Below, in pieces: positions 19,781-29,807 of a stretch of 36,998 bases of DNA; the first letter of the stretch is position 1, and every line of letters begins with the position of its first letter. The notes below the pieces were generated by a model. That model was not told the origin of the DNA, did no database searches, and saw nothing but the letters and a program-made list of their open reading frames with translations. A program made the position numbers and the translations under genes. Source of the DNA: Parcubacteria group bacterium GW2011_GWA2_47_21 (GTDB lineage: Bacteria; Patescibacteriota; Minisyncoccia; Phycocordibacterales; DSPV01); contig LCOC01000002.1 in the NCBI GenBank assembly GCA_001000545.1, forward strand, positions 1-36,998, given 5' to 3'.

Positions 19781-20140
19781 TCATTTTTCCGCAAGCGAGC
19801 GATGATTATACAAAGCGTCAGAGATTTCCTCTAGGGCCGCATCTTCGTCCGGTGTAAAATTCTTCGCTTTAAGTTCCGTTATTTTAAGCGTCCCCAATCG
19901 CGTAAGGCGTTTTATCAAATCAGGCCGGCTTTTACGAACTTCATCAAACAAATCGGAGAAAGAGCGGGCTTCTTTTTCCACCCATTCAAATTCTTTCCGG
20001 CTCCGGTTTTCCGGCGTAAAACCAAGATATCTGTTTATCAGAACGGCCTGAATTTTGTTTCTAAGGACACGCTCTTCATCGCCAAGCGCTTCCGCTTCTT
20101 TCCATTCATTATTTTCTTTTGGTTGTTCAAGATTTGTCAT
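19781..20140 (-). CDS. hypothetical protein
   Basis: 119 aa acidic ORF with its own intergenic boundaries. Confidence 0.6.
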   Translation of the reverse strand: MTNLEQPKENNEWKEAEALGDEERVLRNKIQAVLINRYLGFTPENRSRKEFEWVEKEARSFSDLFDEVRKSRPDLIKRLTRLGTLKITELKAKNFTPDEDAALEEISDALYNHRSLAEK

Positions 20141-20248
20141 AAAGTAAACTAAAAGCGAAAAATTGAAAGCTAAAATGCAAAAGGGAAAACAATAATTTTT
20201 TGTGTTTTAAGCTTTCGTTTTACGCTTTTCATTTTACATTTTAATTTG
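20141..20248. repeat. AT-rich intergenic inverted-repeat element
   Basis: actaaaagcgaaaaattgaaagctaaaatgcaaaa ... tgttttaagctttcgttttacgcttttcattttacattttaat. Confidence 0.65.
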
Positions 20249-21343
20249 TTAGAACAACCTAATTATATCCCGATAAGTCACGACCACCATCAAAGCGAGA
20301 AGCAAGGCAAAACCCAAGGAATTGAGAGCGTTGGCGATTCTGGCGGGAATGCGCCTTCTTGAAACCGACTCAATCAAGACAAACAAAAGACGCCCCCCAT
20401 CCAGCGCCGGCAAAGGCAGAAGATTTAAAATCGCCAAATTGACAGAGATGAACGCGGTAAAAGAAATAAGATAAGAAAGCCCCAGTTTCCTCGCTTCGCC
20501 TACCAGACCGGCAATGCCAACCGGCCCCGTCAAATCAGAAATGGAGGTCTCGCCGACGAAAAGGCCTTTTAGAAAAAAATAAAAACCGACGCTTGTGCCT
20601 TTGGCTAAATTTAAAGTCGTCCTCGCCCCTTCCAAAAACGCGGGGATGAGCGGTAATTTCAAAATCCCCGCCTCCGTCATGCCAATGCCAATCATTGGCA
20701 CCCGCTGTCCCGGAAGGACTTCCGGCGCGACAGCCAACTCCAATTCATTATTTAAGCGAGAGACCTTAATCGCTAAACTCTTTCCTTCTCTTTCTTCAAT
20801 AAAGCGAGCGATGACCTCCGGTTTGTTTTCTTCGAGAAAAAGCCCGCCTTCGGCGACAGAAACAATCGCATCGCCTCCCTTAAGGCCGGCTTTGGCCGCC
20901 GGCGAGTCGGGCGCCACAAAGGTGATAATGGTCTTAACATCTGAAAAATTTTCCGCTCCGAGCCGCTCGTTAATAGACGCCGGCATTCCTCTCAAAAACC
21001 CAAACCCGAGCAGGAGCCAGGCGAATAAAAAGTTAGCGGCGACGCCGGCAACGAGCACGGCGGCTTGGACGGCGCGATTCTTATTTACGAAACTCCGCTT
21101 GCTGTCCGGTCCGGATACCGCTTCATCCGTAATTCTCTCGCCGAAAATTTTCACATAGCCGCCGAAAGGAATAAGGTTGAAGGAATACAAGGTCTCTCCT
21201 CGCTTTTTGCTCCAAAGCCGCGGTGGAAAACCGAAACCGAATTCGTCCACCCTAATATCCGCTTTTTTGGCAACAAAAAAATGCCCGAACTCGTGGACTA
21301 AAATCAAAGCGGCAAGAATTATGAGGAAGGTAATTAGAGTCAT
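20249..21343 (-). CDS. rseP: RseP-like M50 site-2 protease with PDZ domain
   Basis: LVHEFGHFFVAKKADIRVDEFGFGFPPRL...IPFGGYVKIFGE...LPLPALDGGRLLFVLIE. Confidence 0.94.
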   Translation of the reverse strand: MTLITFLIILAALILVHEFGHFFVAKKADIRVDEFGFGFPPRLWSKKRGETLYSFNLIPFGGYVKIFGERITDEAVSGPDSKRSFVNKNRAVQAAVLVAGVAANFLFAWLLLGFGFLRGMPASINERLGAENFSDVKTIITFVAPDSPAAKAGLKGGDAIVSVAEGGLFLEENKPEVIARFIEEREGKSLAIKVSRLNNELELAVAPEVLPGQRVPMIGIGMTEAGILKLPLIPAFLEGARTTLNLAKGTSVGFYFFLKGLFVGETSISDLTGPVGIAGLVGEARKLGLSYLISFTAFISVNLAILNLLPLPALDGGRLLFVLIESVSRRRIPARIANALNSLGFALLLALMVVVTYRDIIRLF

Positions 21344-21429
21344 CTACAATTCAAAATTAAAAGTGAAAAATGGCAATGCAAAATTTTAAACAAGATTTAG
21401 TTTTTAATTTTTCGTTTTAAGTTTTGCGT

Positions 21430-21978
21430 TTAATTTGATATTTCTTTTTCTTTAGCTGCGTATAAGGATTCCAATTTGCCATTGGCTTCATCAACGATTT
21501 TTTGCATCTCATTTTTAAGGCGGAATTTGTCATCCTCGCTTATCTGTTTCTCCCGCTCCTTGTTTTGAATATCCTGCCAAACATCGTCTCTAGCGCTCCG
21601 AAGGCGTATCCGAGCGCTCTCTAATTTCTCTTTGGCGACTTTAACAAGCGCCGTCCGCCGTTCGCTGGTAAGTTCTGGAAAAAAAATTCTGATGCCTTTG
21701 TCGTCCATCGCTACCGAAAGCCCCAAGCCGGAATTGGCGACGGCCTTTTCAATATTCTTGCCCTGCGCCGCATCCCAAGGAATTAGGCGGAGCGTCCTGA
21801 CATCTTCAACGCTGACAGAGGCCAGTTCGCGGATGCCCATTTTCGCGCCGTAGCTTTCAACAACGACATTGTCCAAAATCGCCGGCAGGGCTCGGCCAGT
21901 CCGGAGCGTTGAGAACTCTTTAACAAGCCATTCCTCAATTTCCTTTGACTTGGTCTTTAGAGAAGAAAAATTGTACAT
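21430..21978 (-). CDS. frr: ribosome recycling factor
   Basis: EEWLVKEFSTLRTGRALPAILDNVVVESYG...LIPWDAAQGKNIEKAV...PELTSERRTALVK; start at MYNFSSLK. Confidence 0.96.
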   Translation of the reverse strand: MYNFSSLKTKSKEIEEWLVKEFSTLRTGRALPAILDNVVVESYGAKMGIRELASVSVEDVRTLRLIPWDAAQGKNIEKAVANSGLGLSVAMDDKGIRIFFPELTSERRTALVKVAKEKLESARIRLRSARDDVWQDIQNKEREKQISEDDKFRLKNEMQKIVDEANGKLESLYAAKEKEISN

Positions 21979-22151
21979 AATAAATTCAAAGCTTAAAGCG
22001 GAAAATTCAAAACTCAAATAAGAAACAGAAAAAATCCAGTGGCCAAATAATTTTGTTGTTTGGTTTGTTTTTAATAGTTTATAGTAAAAAATATAAAATA
22101 CAAATTCATTTTTTGTTTTAAATTATTGTTTTGCGCTTTACGCTTTATGTT

Positions 22152-22832
22152 TTACGTTTTCGGCGGCAATACCAGCGCAATGTGCTCCAAAATTATCTTC
22201 ACGGCCGGAGAACGACCGAAAATCAGGCGTTTGGCCTTCACCACTTCTTCTAAAGCCGCCGGAACGCCTCGGGATGACTTATTTCGGTACAAACGCCGTT
22301 CAACGCGCTCCAAAAACGACAGGACTTCGGCTTTGCTTTTTTCTTCATCGGTAACGGAGTCAGCAAGTTTTTTAGAGATTCTTAAGCGCCCGGCGAGCGG
22401 CGCTTTAAGAAATTTTTCGGCTGCGCTTGCTTCATCTGGTTTCTCACCGTTTACCCCGAGGAGTTTTACGAACATTAGGCGCGATTTAAGCGTCGGCAGA
22501 AAAATAACAGCCGAAGGGGCGATAAGGAAAAAATTGGTGTGAGCCGCTGGCTCCTCAAAAAGTTTAAGAAGGGAATTTTGCGCTTCGCGGGTAATGAAAT
22601 TAAAAGCAATCACAAACACCCGCCGCTCGCCGAACGGCTTTTTAATCGCCATGTCGGAAATCATCCGTCCGTCATCTATGGCGAAGGTATCGTATTCTAA
22701 AAACAAAACATCGGGATTGCCGACGATTTTTATTTTTAGTTCATGGCCGATAAAATTCTTCACGCTCGCCATTGCTTCCGTCCTATCCCCTTCCACGCAA
22801 TAAGCATGGTGAAGTTTCTCCTTTGGAAACAT
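22152..22832 (-). CDS. holB: DNA polymerase III delta'-like protein
   Basis: KLHHAYCVEGD...RRVFVIAFNFITREAQNSLLKLFEEPAAHTNFFLIAPSAVIFLPTLKSRLM. Confidence 0.8.
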   Translation of the reverse strand: MFPKEKLHHAYCVEGDRTEAMASVKNFIGHELKIKIVGNPDVLFLEYDTFAIDDGRMISDMAIKKPFGERRVFVIAFNFITREAQNSLLKLFEEPAAHTNFFLIAPSAVIFLPTLKSRLMFVKLLGVNGEKPDEASAAEKFLKAPLAGRLRISKKLADSVTDEEKSKAEVLSFLERVERRLYRNKSSRGVPAALEEVVKAKRLIFGRSPAVKIILEHIALVLPPKT

Positions 22833-22937
22833 AGAATAATTGTAGCACTAAATGCGAAGCACTCGCTTTTTTACACCCAATGCCTTTTGTTTGAAAATTA
22901 TGTAATTGAAAATTAATTGAAAATTGAAAATTTCAAA

Positions 22938-23951
22938 TCATCTTTTCGCAATAATGCTTCTCTTGTAAGTATCCAAATGCTCCAGCGCGATACCGGTTCC
23001 CAGAGCGACGCAGTACAAAGGGTCCTTGGCCAAAACGGCCTTGACGCCTAGCCGGCGAAAAACCAATTCGGGGAAATTGCGAAGCAGAGACGAACCGCCG
23101 GTCATCACGATGCCTCTGTCTATAATATCGGCGGAAAGTTCCGGCGGCGTTTCTTGCAGGACGTCTTTCATGGCTTTAATCATCTCGCGCAGTTCCTTGC
23201 CGGTCGCCTTAACGATATCGTTGCTTCTAATTTCCGCCGTGCGCGGAAGCCCCGTAATAAAATCCCGCCCCCTCACGGCCATCACCAATTCTTCTTCAAG
23301 CGGCACTGCCGAACCGATTTTTATTTTTATATCTTCCGCCATTTTATCGCCGATAATCAGGTTAAAGGTCTTCTTGACATAATCGGCAATGGCGCTATCC
23401 AACCGATTGCCCGCGCACTTCACCGAAGTGGAAGCAACAATGCCGCCCAAAGAAATCACGGCGATGTCGGTCGTGCCGCCACCGATGTCAACCACCATAT
23501 AGCCGAAGGGCTCGTAAATCGGAATGCCGGCGCCGATGGCGGCCAGAATCGGTTCTTTGACGACATAAGCGTTTTTCGCTCCGGCTTTTACCGCCGCTTC
23601 AATGACCGCCCGCCGTTCCGTTGAGGTAATGCCTGCCGGCACGGAAATCAAAACATCCGGCTTCCAAATGTTCCATTTGCCAAGCGCTTTCCTGATAAAG
23701 TAGCGGAGCATCGCTTCGGTAATGCGGTAATCGGCAATGACGCCGTCCCGCATCGGCCGATAAGCAGTAATGTTGTCCGGCGTCTTCCCCACCATTCTTT
23801 TCGCTTCCAAACCGACAGCTAAAATTTTCCGGTCTGATTCGGAAACCGCCACCACCGACGGCTCGTTTAAGACAACGCCTTTGCCCGGCACAAACACCAA
23901 AGTGTTCGCCGTGCCGAGGTCAATGCCAAGTTTGGGAGAGAAAAAAAGCAT
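22938..23951 (-). CDS. mreB: MreB-like protein (copy 2)
   Basis: KLGIDLGTANTLVFVPGKGVVLNEPSVVAV...YMVVDIGGGTTDIAVISLGGIV. Confidence 0.95.
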   Translation of the reverse strand: MLFFSPKLGIDLGTANTLVFVPGKGVVLNEPSVVAVSESDRKILAVGLEAKRMVGKTPDNITAYRPMRDGVIADYRITEAMLRYFIRKALGKWNIWKPDVLISVPAGITSTERRAVIEAAVKAGAKNAYVVKEPILAAIGAGIPIYEPFGYMVVDIGGGTTDIAVISLGGIVASTSVKCAGNRLDSAIADYVKKTFNLIIGDKMAEDIKIKIGSAVPLEEELVMAVRGRDFITGLPRTAEIRSNDIVKATGKELREMIKAMKDVLQETPPELSADIIDRGIVMTGGSSLLRNFPELVFRRLGVKAVLAKDPLYCVALGTGIALEHLDTYKRSIIAKR

Positions 23952-24074
23952 AATGAAAATTAAAAACTAAAAGCGAAAAAATGAAAACTAAAATTCAAAA
24001 AAGGAAAGATTAAGAAACTTGATATTTTTTATTTTATAGTGTCGTTTTGCGCTTTTCGTTTTGAATTTTACGTT
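23952..24074. repeat. AT-rich intergenic inverted-repeat element
   Basis: aaaattaaaaactaaaagcgaaaaaatgaaaactaaaattcaaaa versus ttttatagtgtcgttttgcgcttttcgttttgaattttacg. Confidence 0.7.
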
Positions 24075-25370
24075 TCAATTGGTAGTCCTTATAATATCCG
24101 CCCCAATCTTTCGCAACCGTTCCTCCACCCGCTCGTAACCTCGGTCAATGAAATAAACATTACTGATGGCTGATTCGCCTTCGGCGATGATGGCCGCAAT
24201 GACATAAGCCAGACCGGCGCGAATATCGGGCCCCTCAAGCTCTCGCCCGCGGAGTTTCGCCGGCCCTTTTATCCTGACGCGATGAGTATCCATCATCTCA
24301 ATTTCCGCTCCCATCCGCACCAAATCCTCAACATAGTGAAGCCGCCCCTCAAAGATTGATTCAAAAACCTGGGCTTCGCCCGCCGCTTGCGTAAGAAAAA
24401 CCGTCGCGGGCGCTTGAAGGTCGGTCGGAAAGCCCGGGTATTCGTGCGTCTTAATGTCAAAGGGTTTGAAAGAACGCGAAACGCCCTTCTCCGCCCCAAA
24501 AACCTTTAAAGAACTCTCGCCGATTTCTATGGCGACGCCCGAACGGCGCAGTTCATCAATGACAATTTCCAAATGTGTCGGATTGCAATTGGTTATTTTC
24601 AAGTCCTTGCCCGCCAAAGCGCCCAAAAATAGAAAGCTCCCGGTTTCAATCCTATCAGGTATGACCGACCAAGGAGAGCCGGAAAAGTTAAGCTTGCCGG
24701 CGCCCGTTATTTCAATAACGGGCGTCCCCGCGCCTTTTATTTTCGCCCCGGAAGCGATTAGGAAGTCCGCCAGTGAAATGATTTCCGGTTCCATGGCCGC
24801 GTTTTTAAGCGTGGTCTTGCCTTCCGCCAGCACGGCCGCAAGCATCAGGGTTTCGGTGGCGGTTACGCTTTGCACCCTAAAAAATATTTCCGCGGCGCAG
24901 AGCCGTTTGTTACGGGCTTTTACGACATAATACTCGCCGTCCTCAAAAATCTCCGCTCCCATTTTCACAAAGCTCTCCAAAAAAAGGTCAATGGGCCGTT
25001 TGCCGATAACGCAGCCGCCCGGATGTGGGAAACGCACGGCCCCGCTCGCCGAAAGAATGGGGCCGGTAAGAATGATGGAAGCCCGCATTCTTTTGGAAAG
25101 CGTCCGGTCAAATTGAGTGCCAAAAGAATCGCCCCGAAGCGTCATCCTCCCCCCTTCAAAGCTAATGTCGGCGCCAAGCGCTTTCATCAGCTCGGACATT
25201 CTCGCCACATCCTCTATCGCCGGCACATTTTGAAGCGCCACTTGATTTTCAAAAAGCGGCAACGCGGCCATTAAGGGCAGAGCGGCATTTTTTGCTCCTC
25301 CCACGGCAATCTCTCCATGAAGCGCCCTCTCTCCGCCCAATCCTCGGATGAAAAAAGAATCTTTGTGCAT
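24075..25370 (-). CDS. murA: UDP-N-acetylglucosamine 1-carboxyvinyltransferase
   Basis: VGGAKNAALPLMAALPLFENQVALQNVP...RASIILTGPILSASGAVRFPHPGGCVIGKRPIDLHL-like...YPGFPTDLQAPATVFLTQAAG. Confidence 0.97.
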   Translation of the reverse strand: MHKDSFFIRGLGGERALHGEIAVGGAKNAALPLMAALPLFENQVALQNVPAIEDVARMSELMKALGADISFEGGRMTLRGDSFGTQFDRTLSKRMRASIILTGPILSASGAVRFPHPGGCVIGKRPIDLFLESFVKMGAEIFEDGEYYVVKARNKRLCAAEIFFRVQSVTATETLMLAAVLAEGKTTLKNAAMEPEIISLADFLIASGAKIKGAGTPVIEITGAGKLNFSGSPWSVIPDRIETGSFLFLGALAGKDLKITNCNPTHLEIVIDELRRSGVAIEIGESSLKVFGAEKGVSRSFKPFDIKTHEYPGFPTDLQAPATVFLTQAAGEAQVFESIFEGRLHYVEDLVRMGAEIEMMDTHRVRIKGPAKLRGRELEGPDIRAGLAYVIAAIIAEGESAISNVYFIDRGYERVEERLRKIGADIIRTTN

Positions 25371-25371
25371 T

Positions 25372-25470
25372 GAAATAAATTTAAAGTTAAAAGCGAAAAA
25401 GTTAAAATTACGGCGTAAAAAACATATTTTTCTGAATTATGGTTTTGCGCTTTTCATTTTACACTCTCAA
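25372..25470. repeat. AT-rich intergenic inverted-repeat element
   Basis: ttaaagttaaaagcgaaaaagttaaaattacg ... ggttttgcgcttttcattttacactc. Confidence 0.55.
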
Positions 25471-25670
25471 TTTCCAATCTATAAATCTTAAGAGCGGCAT
25501 CGGAGTATTAAACTTTTATCTGGTCGCCTCGCACGACCCTGCGCATAAGCGCGGAGTGTCTTTGTATTCGCGGGAATTCGTATTCGTATGTTTATCTCGT
25601 AAAGTATGCGTCATAAACGGGTTATTATCAAATTCCATAATAGTCCCGAGTGGTTTAGAATGAATCTGTT

Positions 25671-27572
25671 ATGTACCTTATTGATGTCATACCAATCGGG
25701 AAAGAGGCGAGTTTCAAATCATTTTCGTATTGGCATAAAAAAGAAATCAAGGCCGGCGCTTTGGTGGAAGCGCCGATACGAGGCAAATTGAAATTCTGCC
25801 TTGCCCTTTCCAGCAAAGAAGCCGCCTCCTCAAAATCAGAAATCCGCAAAGCAACGTTTAAGATGAGAAAAATCGGGAAAATAATCAAAGAAAACTTCTA
25901 TAGTAAGGATTTTATCGCCGCGGCAAAAGAAACCGCGAACTATTACGCTTCTCCGCTCGGAGCGACGCTAAACGCCTTGACGCCGAAAGCCATTCTAGAA
26001 AACGCCGTAAAAGAAGATGGGGTTGGGTTTTTCGCGCCAGAAGAAAAAAAAGATTTCCAAAAAAGGAAACATTACAAAGCGGCCATTCTGTCGCCCGACA
26101 GCGAACGGCTAAATATCTACAAAAATACCATTCGCGAGTCATTCGCCAGGAATCAATCAATTATTTTTTCTTTCCCGACAATTCCCGACGCGGAAAGGTC
26201 AATGGCCTTTCTCTCCAAGGGTATCGGCAATTATTGCCTAGTCCTCCATTCCAAAATACCGAAGAAAAAACTCCGCGAGGACTTGGCGGAGAAAATAAAG
26301 AGTGCCCACCCGTTGGCCATTTTCGCCACGCCGGCCTTTTTAGGATGCCGGCTTTTTGATGTCGGCACGATTGTCTGCGAAAACGAGAGCAGCGTTTTTT
26401 ACTCCTCGGAAAGCCGGCCTTTCATCAATACTTCATTTTTTGCGGAAAAGCTGGCCGAAAAAATAGGGGCTAAATTCATCTTGGCTGATTCGCTGCTTAG
26501 AACGGAGAATTTTTTTCGGATGAATCGGGGCGAAATTCTGGAAGAGAATCCGGCGCTCCGAAGTTTCATTTTGGGAAAAACGAAGAAAATCATTGATATG
26601 AGGAATTATCGCTTTAACGCGCCAAAACAAAAATTCGAGGTCTTAAGCGATGAGCTTAAAGCGCTGGTTAAAAAAGTCCAAACCGAGCAAAGCCGTCTCT
26701 TTATCTTAGTCGGAAGAAAGGGCTATTCCAGCACCGTCGCCTGCGGCGATTGCGGAGAAACTCTGGTCTGCCCGAAGTGTAAAATGCCAGAACGGCTTCA
26801 AACAGCCGGCGGAAAGCGGGTCTTCGTCTGCCCGCGATGCGCCAAAATAGAGTCAGCGGAAAAACGCTGTCCCGTATGCCAAAGCTGGAAGCTCGTCCCC
26901 TTAGGCATTGGGGCGGAAAGGGTCTTTGAGGAGGTGTCGGCCATTTTCCCGCCAGAGACAATTTTCATAGCGGATGCGAACAAAGACGCCGCCGCAACCT
27001 CCGGAGAAATTATGACAAAATTCTTCGCGGCAAAACCCGGAATCCTCATAGGCACGGAGGCGACGCTTAATCGCCTAGGAGAAACCGTTCCCTACGCGGC
27101 CATCGCTTCAATCGACTCGCTGCTTTCCCTGCCGAACCTCCGTTCAAACGAACGGGCAGCTCTTATCATCAACCGACTTTACGCCAACACCTTGAAAGAA
27201 CTCTTGATTCAGACCAGAAAACCCGATAATGCCGCCATCAAATACGCGGAGACGGGAAATGTCTCGGAATTTTACAAAGCCGAGCTCTTGGACAGAGAGG
27301 CGCTTGGTTATCCGCCGTTTAAGACGCTCGTAAAGATTTCACTTTCCGGTTCGGAAAACCGCCTTGGGACAGATATGGCGGCCGCCAAAAAAAATCTTTC
27401 CCCTTTTGAATTTGAAGTTTATCCCGCTTCTAAAAACGCCCGAGGCAAAGCGACGCTCTGCGGCCTTTGCCGCCTAGAACCAAGCAGCTGGCCAAACCGG
27501 GAACTGCTTCAAAAACTCGCCGCCTTGCCTCAATCCTTTAATATAGAAGTGAATCCGGATAAGCTTGTGTAG
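25671..27572 (+). CDS. priA: PriA-like primosomal protein N', ATPase motifs degenerate
   Basis: Zn-cluster CGDCGETLVCPKCKMPERL...VCPRCAKIESAEKRCPVCQSWKLVPLGIGAERVFEEVSAIFP; LLDREALGYPPFKTLVKI near the C-terminus. Confidence 0.85.
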   Translation: MYLIDVIPIGKEASFKSFSYWHKKEIKAGALVEAPIRGKLKFCLALSSKEAASSKSEIRKATFKMRKIGKIIKENFYSKDFIAAAKETANYYASPLGATLNALTPKAILENAVKEDGVGFFAPEEKKDFQKRKHYKAAILSPDSERLNIYKNTIRESFARNQSIIFSFPTIPDAERSMAFLSKGIGNYCLVLHSKIPKKKLREDLAEKIKSAHPLAIFATPAFLGCRLFDVGTIVCENESSVFYSSESRPFINTSFFAEKLAEKIGAKFILADSLLRTENFFRMNRGEILEENPALRSFILGKTKKIIDMRNYRFNAPKQKFEVLSDELKALVKKVQTEQSRLFILVGRKGYSSTVACGDCGETLVCPKCKMPERLQTAGGKRVFVCPRCAKIESAEKRCPVCQSWKLVPLGIGAERVFEEVSAIFPPETIFIADANKDAAATSGEIMTKFFAAKPGILIGTEATLNRLGETVPYAAIASIDSLLSLPNLRSNERAALIINRLYANTLKELLIQTRKPDNAAIKYAETGNVSEFYKAELLDREALGYPPFKTLVKISLSGSENRLGTDMAAAKKNLSPFEFEVYPASKNARGKATLCGLCRLEPSSWPNRELLQKLAALPQSFNIEVNPDKLV

Positions 27573-27685
27573 AAAAAAATTAAAAACATAAAGCAAAAAA
27601 CATAAAGCAAAAATGAGTTCAGAATGTTTTCTGTTGCGGGGTGATTGTACATTTTTCGCTTTTCATTTTTAGTTTCGTTATAATT
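27573..27685. repeat. AT-rich intergenic inverted-repeat element
   Basis: aaaaattaaaaacataaagcaaaaaacataaagcaaaaatgag ... tttttcgcttttcatttttagtttcg. Confidence 0.55.
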
Positions 27686-27690
27686 ACTCC

Positions 27691-28248
27691 ATGCCGAAAA
27701 TCTTCTCAAAAAACGATAAAATCCTTAGGAAGGTAGCCGCGGAAGTCCCAATTGAAAACATCAAATCGGAGAAAATCCAAAAAATCATTGCCGATATGCG
27801 CGAGGTGCTCGCCCGCGAAGAAGACGGCGTGGCCATCGCCGCTCCCCAGGTCGGCGCGGCGCTTCGCATTTTCATTATCTCCGGAAAAGTCCTGAAAATG
27901 AAAGAAGCGAGAGAAAAAATCAAAGAAAAAGATAAAACATTGGATAGCGATGATGTAGTGTCCCCCGATTTGATTTTTATAAATCCGGAAATTACCAAGA
28001 CCTCCAAAACCGCCAAGCTGATGGAGGAAGGATGCCTTTCCGTCCGGTGGTGGTACGGCGAAGTCCGGCGGGCGGTCAAAGCGACCATTAGGGCTTTTGA
28101 CGAAGACGGAAAAATTTTCACTCGGGGCGCTTCAGGTCTTATGGCTCAAATCTTCCAGCACGAAATTGACCACCTAAACGGTATCCTATTTACGGATAAG
28201 GCAAAAAAACTCCGAGAGACACCGCCGCCAAACGAAGAAAAGGCGTGA
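27691..28248 (+). CDS. def: peptide deformylase
   Basis: GVAIAAPQVG, EGCLSV, QHEIDHLNG motifs. Confidence 0.95.
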   Translation: MPKIFSKNDKILRKVAAEVPIENIKSEKIQKIIADMREVLAREEDGVAIAAPQVGAALRIFIISGKVLKMKEAREKIKEKDKTLDSDDVVSPDLIFINPEITKTSKTAKLMEEGCLSVRWWYGEVRRAVKATIRAFDEDGKIFTRGASGLMAQIFQHEIDHLNGILFTDKAKKLRETPPPNEEKA

Positions 28249-28261
28249 AAAAACTCTAAAA

Positions 28262-29134
28262 ATGGATAAAATCTCACAAATCCGCTTTGTATTCTTCGGC
28301 ACCGGCGACTTTGCCGTAGGAATTTTAGATGTGTTGGAACAAGCCGGCTTATTGCCAAACTTAATAATCACAACACCGGACGCGCCCAAAGGACGAGGCC
28401 TTAAAATGACGCCAAGTCCGGTAAAGGAATGGGCGGGGAAAAAAGATACGCCGACTATAAGTCCGCGTAAATTAGATTCAACTCTGAACAACCGGCTACG
28501 AGCTGCGGACTCGGCCATTTTTATCGTGGCTGATTACGGAAAAATTATTCCAAAACCAATACTTGAAATACCGCCGCGCGGGGCGCTGAATGTTCACCCG
28601 TCATTACTGCCGAAATATCGCGGCCCTTCGCCCATTGAAGCGCAAATTTTGGCGGGAGAAAAAGAAATCGGCGTTTCAATAATGCTTTTGGATGAAGAGA
28701 TGGACCATGGGCCGATTATAGGAAGCGAAAAACTAAAAGCGCCAAACGAAAAATTGGAAGACGCGCCGCGAGCGGCAGAACTTGAGAACGCGCTGGCGGA
28801 TATGGGGGGCCGGCTTTTGGCGAGCATTATTCCGAAATGGCTGGCGGGAGAAATAAAGCCGGCAGAGCAAGAACATAAACGAGCAACTTACACGAAAAAA
28901 CTGGAAAAAACGGATTTCTTGATTGATTTGAACGATAAGCCGGAAAAAAACTTCTTGAAAATCCGTGCCGCCGGCCGCGCATTTGAACCGTTCTTCTTCA
29001 CTGAAGGAAGAGGAAAAAAAATCCGCGTTCTTATCAAAGAAGCGACACTGAAAGACGGCGAACTTAAAATCCTCCGCGTAGTGCCCGAAGGGAAAAAAGA
29101 AATGAACTACAACGACTTCCTGCGCGGGCTTTAG
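28262..29134 (+). CDS. fmt: methionyl-tRNA formyltransferase
   Basis: RFVFFGTGDFAVGIL...VADYGKIIPKPILEIPPRGALNVHPSLLPKYRGPSPIEAQIL; directly after def. Confidence 0.96.
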   Translation: MDKISQIRFVFFGTGDFAVGILDVLEQAGLLPNLIITTPDAPKGRGLKMTPSPVKEWAGKKDTPTISPRKLDSTLNNRLRAADSAIFIVADYGKIIPKPILEIPPRGALNVHPSLLPKYRGPSPIEAQILAGEKEIGVSIMLLDEEMDHGPIIGSEKLKAPNEKLEDAPRAAELENALADMGGRLLASIIPKWLAGEIKPAEQEHKRATYTKKLEKTDFLIDLNDKPEKNFLKIRAAGRAFEPFFFTEGRGKKIRVLIKEATLKDGELKILRVVPEGKKEMNYNDFLRGL

Positions 29135-29159
29135 CTTTGGGACTTGGTGGAAAGCTATC

Positions 29160-29789
29160 TTATTTCAAAACAACATTCTCTATGATTATGGGAATTAACG
29201 GAACATCATTTTTGTCCCTGGAAGCGTTGCTTATCCTCTCGGCCACATCCATACCCCTAATCACTTTGGCGAAAATCGTATGCTTGCCGGCAAGCCAAGG
29301 CGCGGCCGGCGCGGTAACGATAAAAAATTGGCTGCCGTTGGTGTCCGGCCCCCTGTTTGCCATCGCCGCCACTCCCTTTATAAACTCTTCTCCGTTTATC
29401 TCGTCCTTAAAAAAATAACCCGGGTCGCCGGTGCCGTAAAGCCTCCGGTCTTCGCCTTTGGAGAGCGGGTCCCCGCCTTGAATCATAAAATTCGGGATAA
29501 CGCGGTGGAATTTTGTGCCAGCATAAAAATTGCTCGCCGCCAGTTTGGCAAAATTTATGACGGTCGTTGTCGCCAAATTACGGAGAAAAACAATTTCAAT
29601 TTCTCCCTCCGAGGTGTGAAGCACCGCTCCTTCGTAAGAATTTTTCACGATTTTTAAGTTTTCAGCTTTAATCGGGTCAGCTAATTTAGCTCCCGTCCTA
29701 TTGATATACCAAACCAATCCTAAAGCGAAGGCCAAAATGACGACGGCGAAAACGTGGAACTTCCTCAAGTCTCTTTTATCGGCAAACAT
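29160..29789 (-). CDS. membrane-anchored cyclophilin-type peptidyl-prolyl isomerase
   Basis: TKFHRVIPNFMIQGGDPLSKGEDRRLYGTGDPGYFFKDE...MANRGPDTNGSQFFI. Confidence 0.95.
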   Translation of the reverse strand: MFADKRDLRKFHVFAVVILAFALGLVWYINRTGAKLADPIKAENLKIVKNSYEGAVLHTSEGEIEIVFLRNLATTTVINFAKLAASNFYAGTKFHRVIPNFMIQGGDPLSKGEDRRLYGTGDPGYFFKDEINGEEFIKGVAAMANRGPDTNGSQFFIVTAPAAPWLAGKHTIFAKVIRGMDVAERISNASRDKNDVPLIPIIIENVVLK

Positions 29790-29807
29790 CTGTTTACACG
29801 GCGCGCG

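Noticed and set aside
25439-25663. 74-aa + ORF upstream of priA
   Set aside because: Begins inside the AT-rich intergenic element, has no RBS or recognisable domain.
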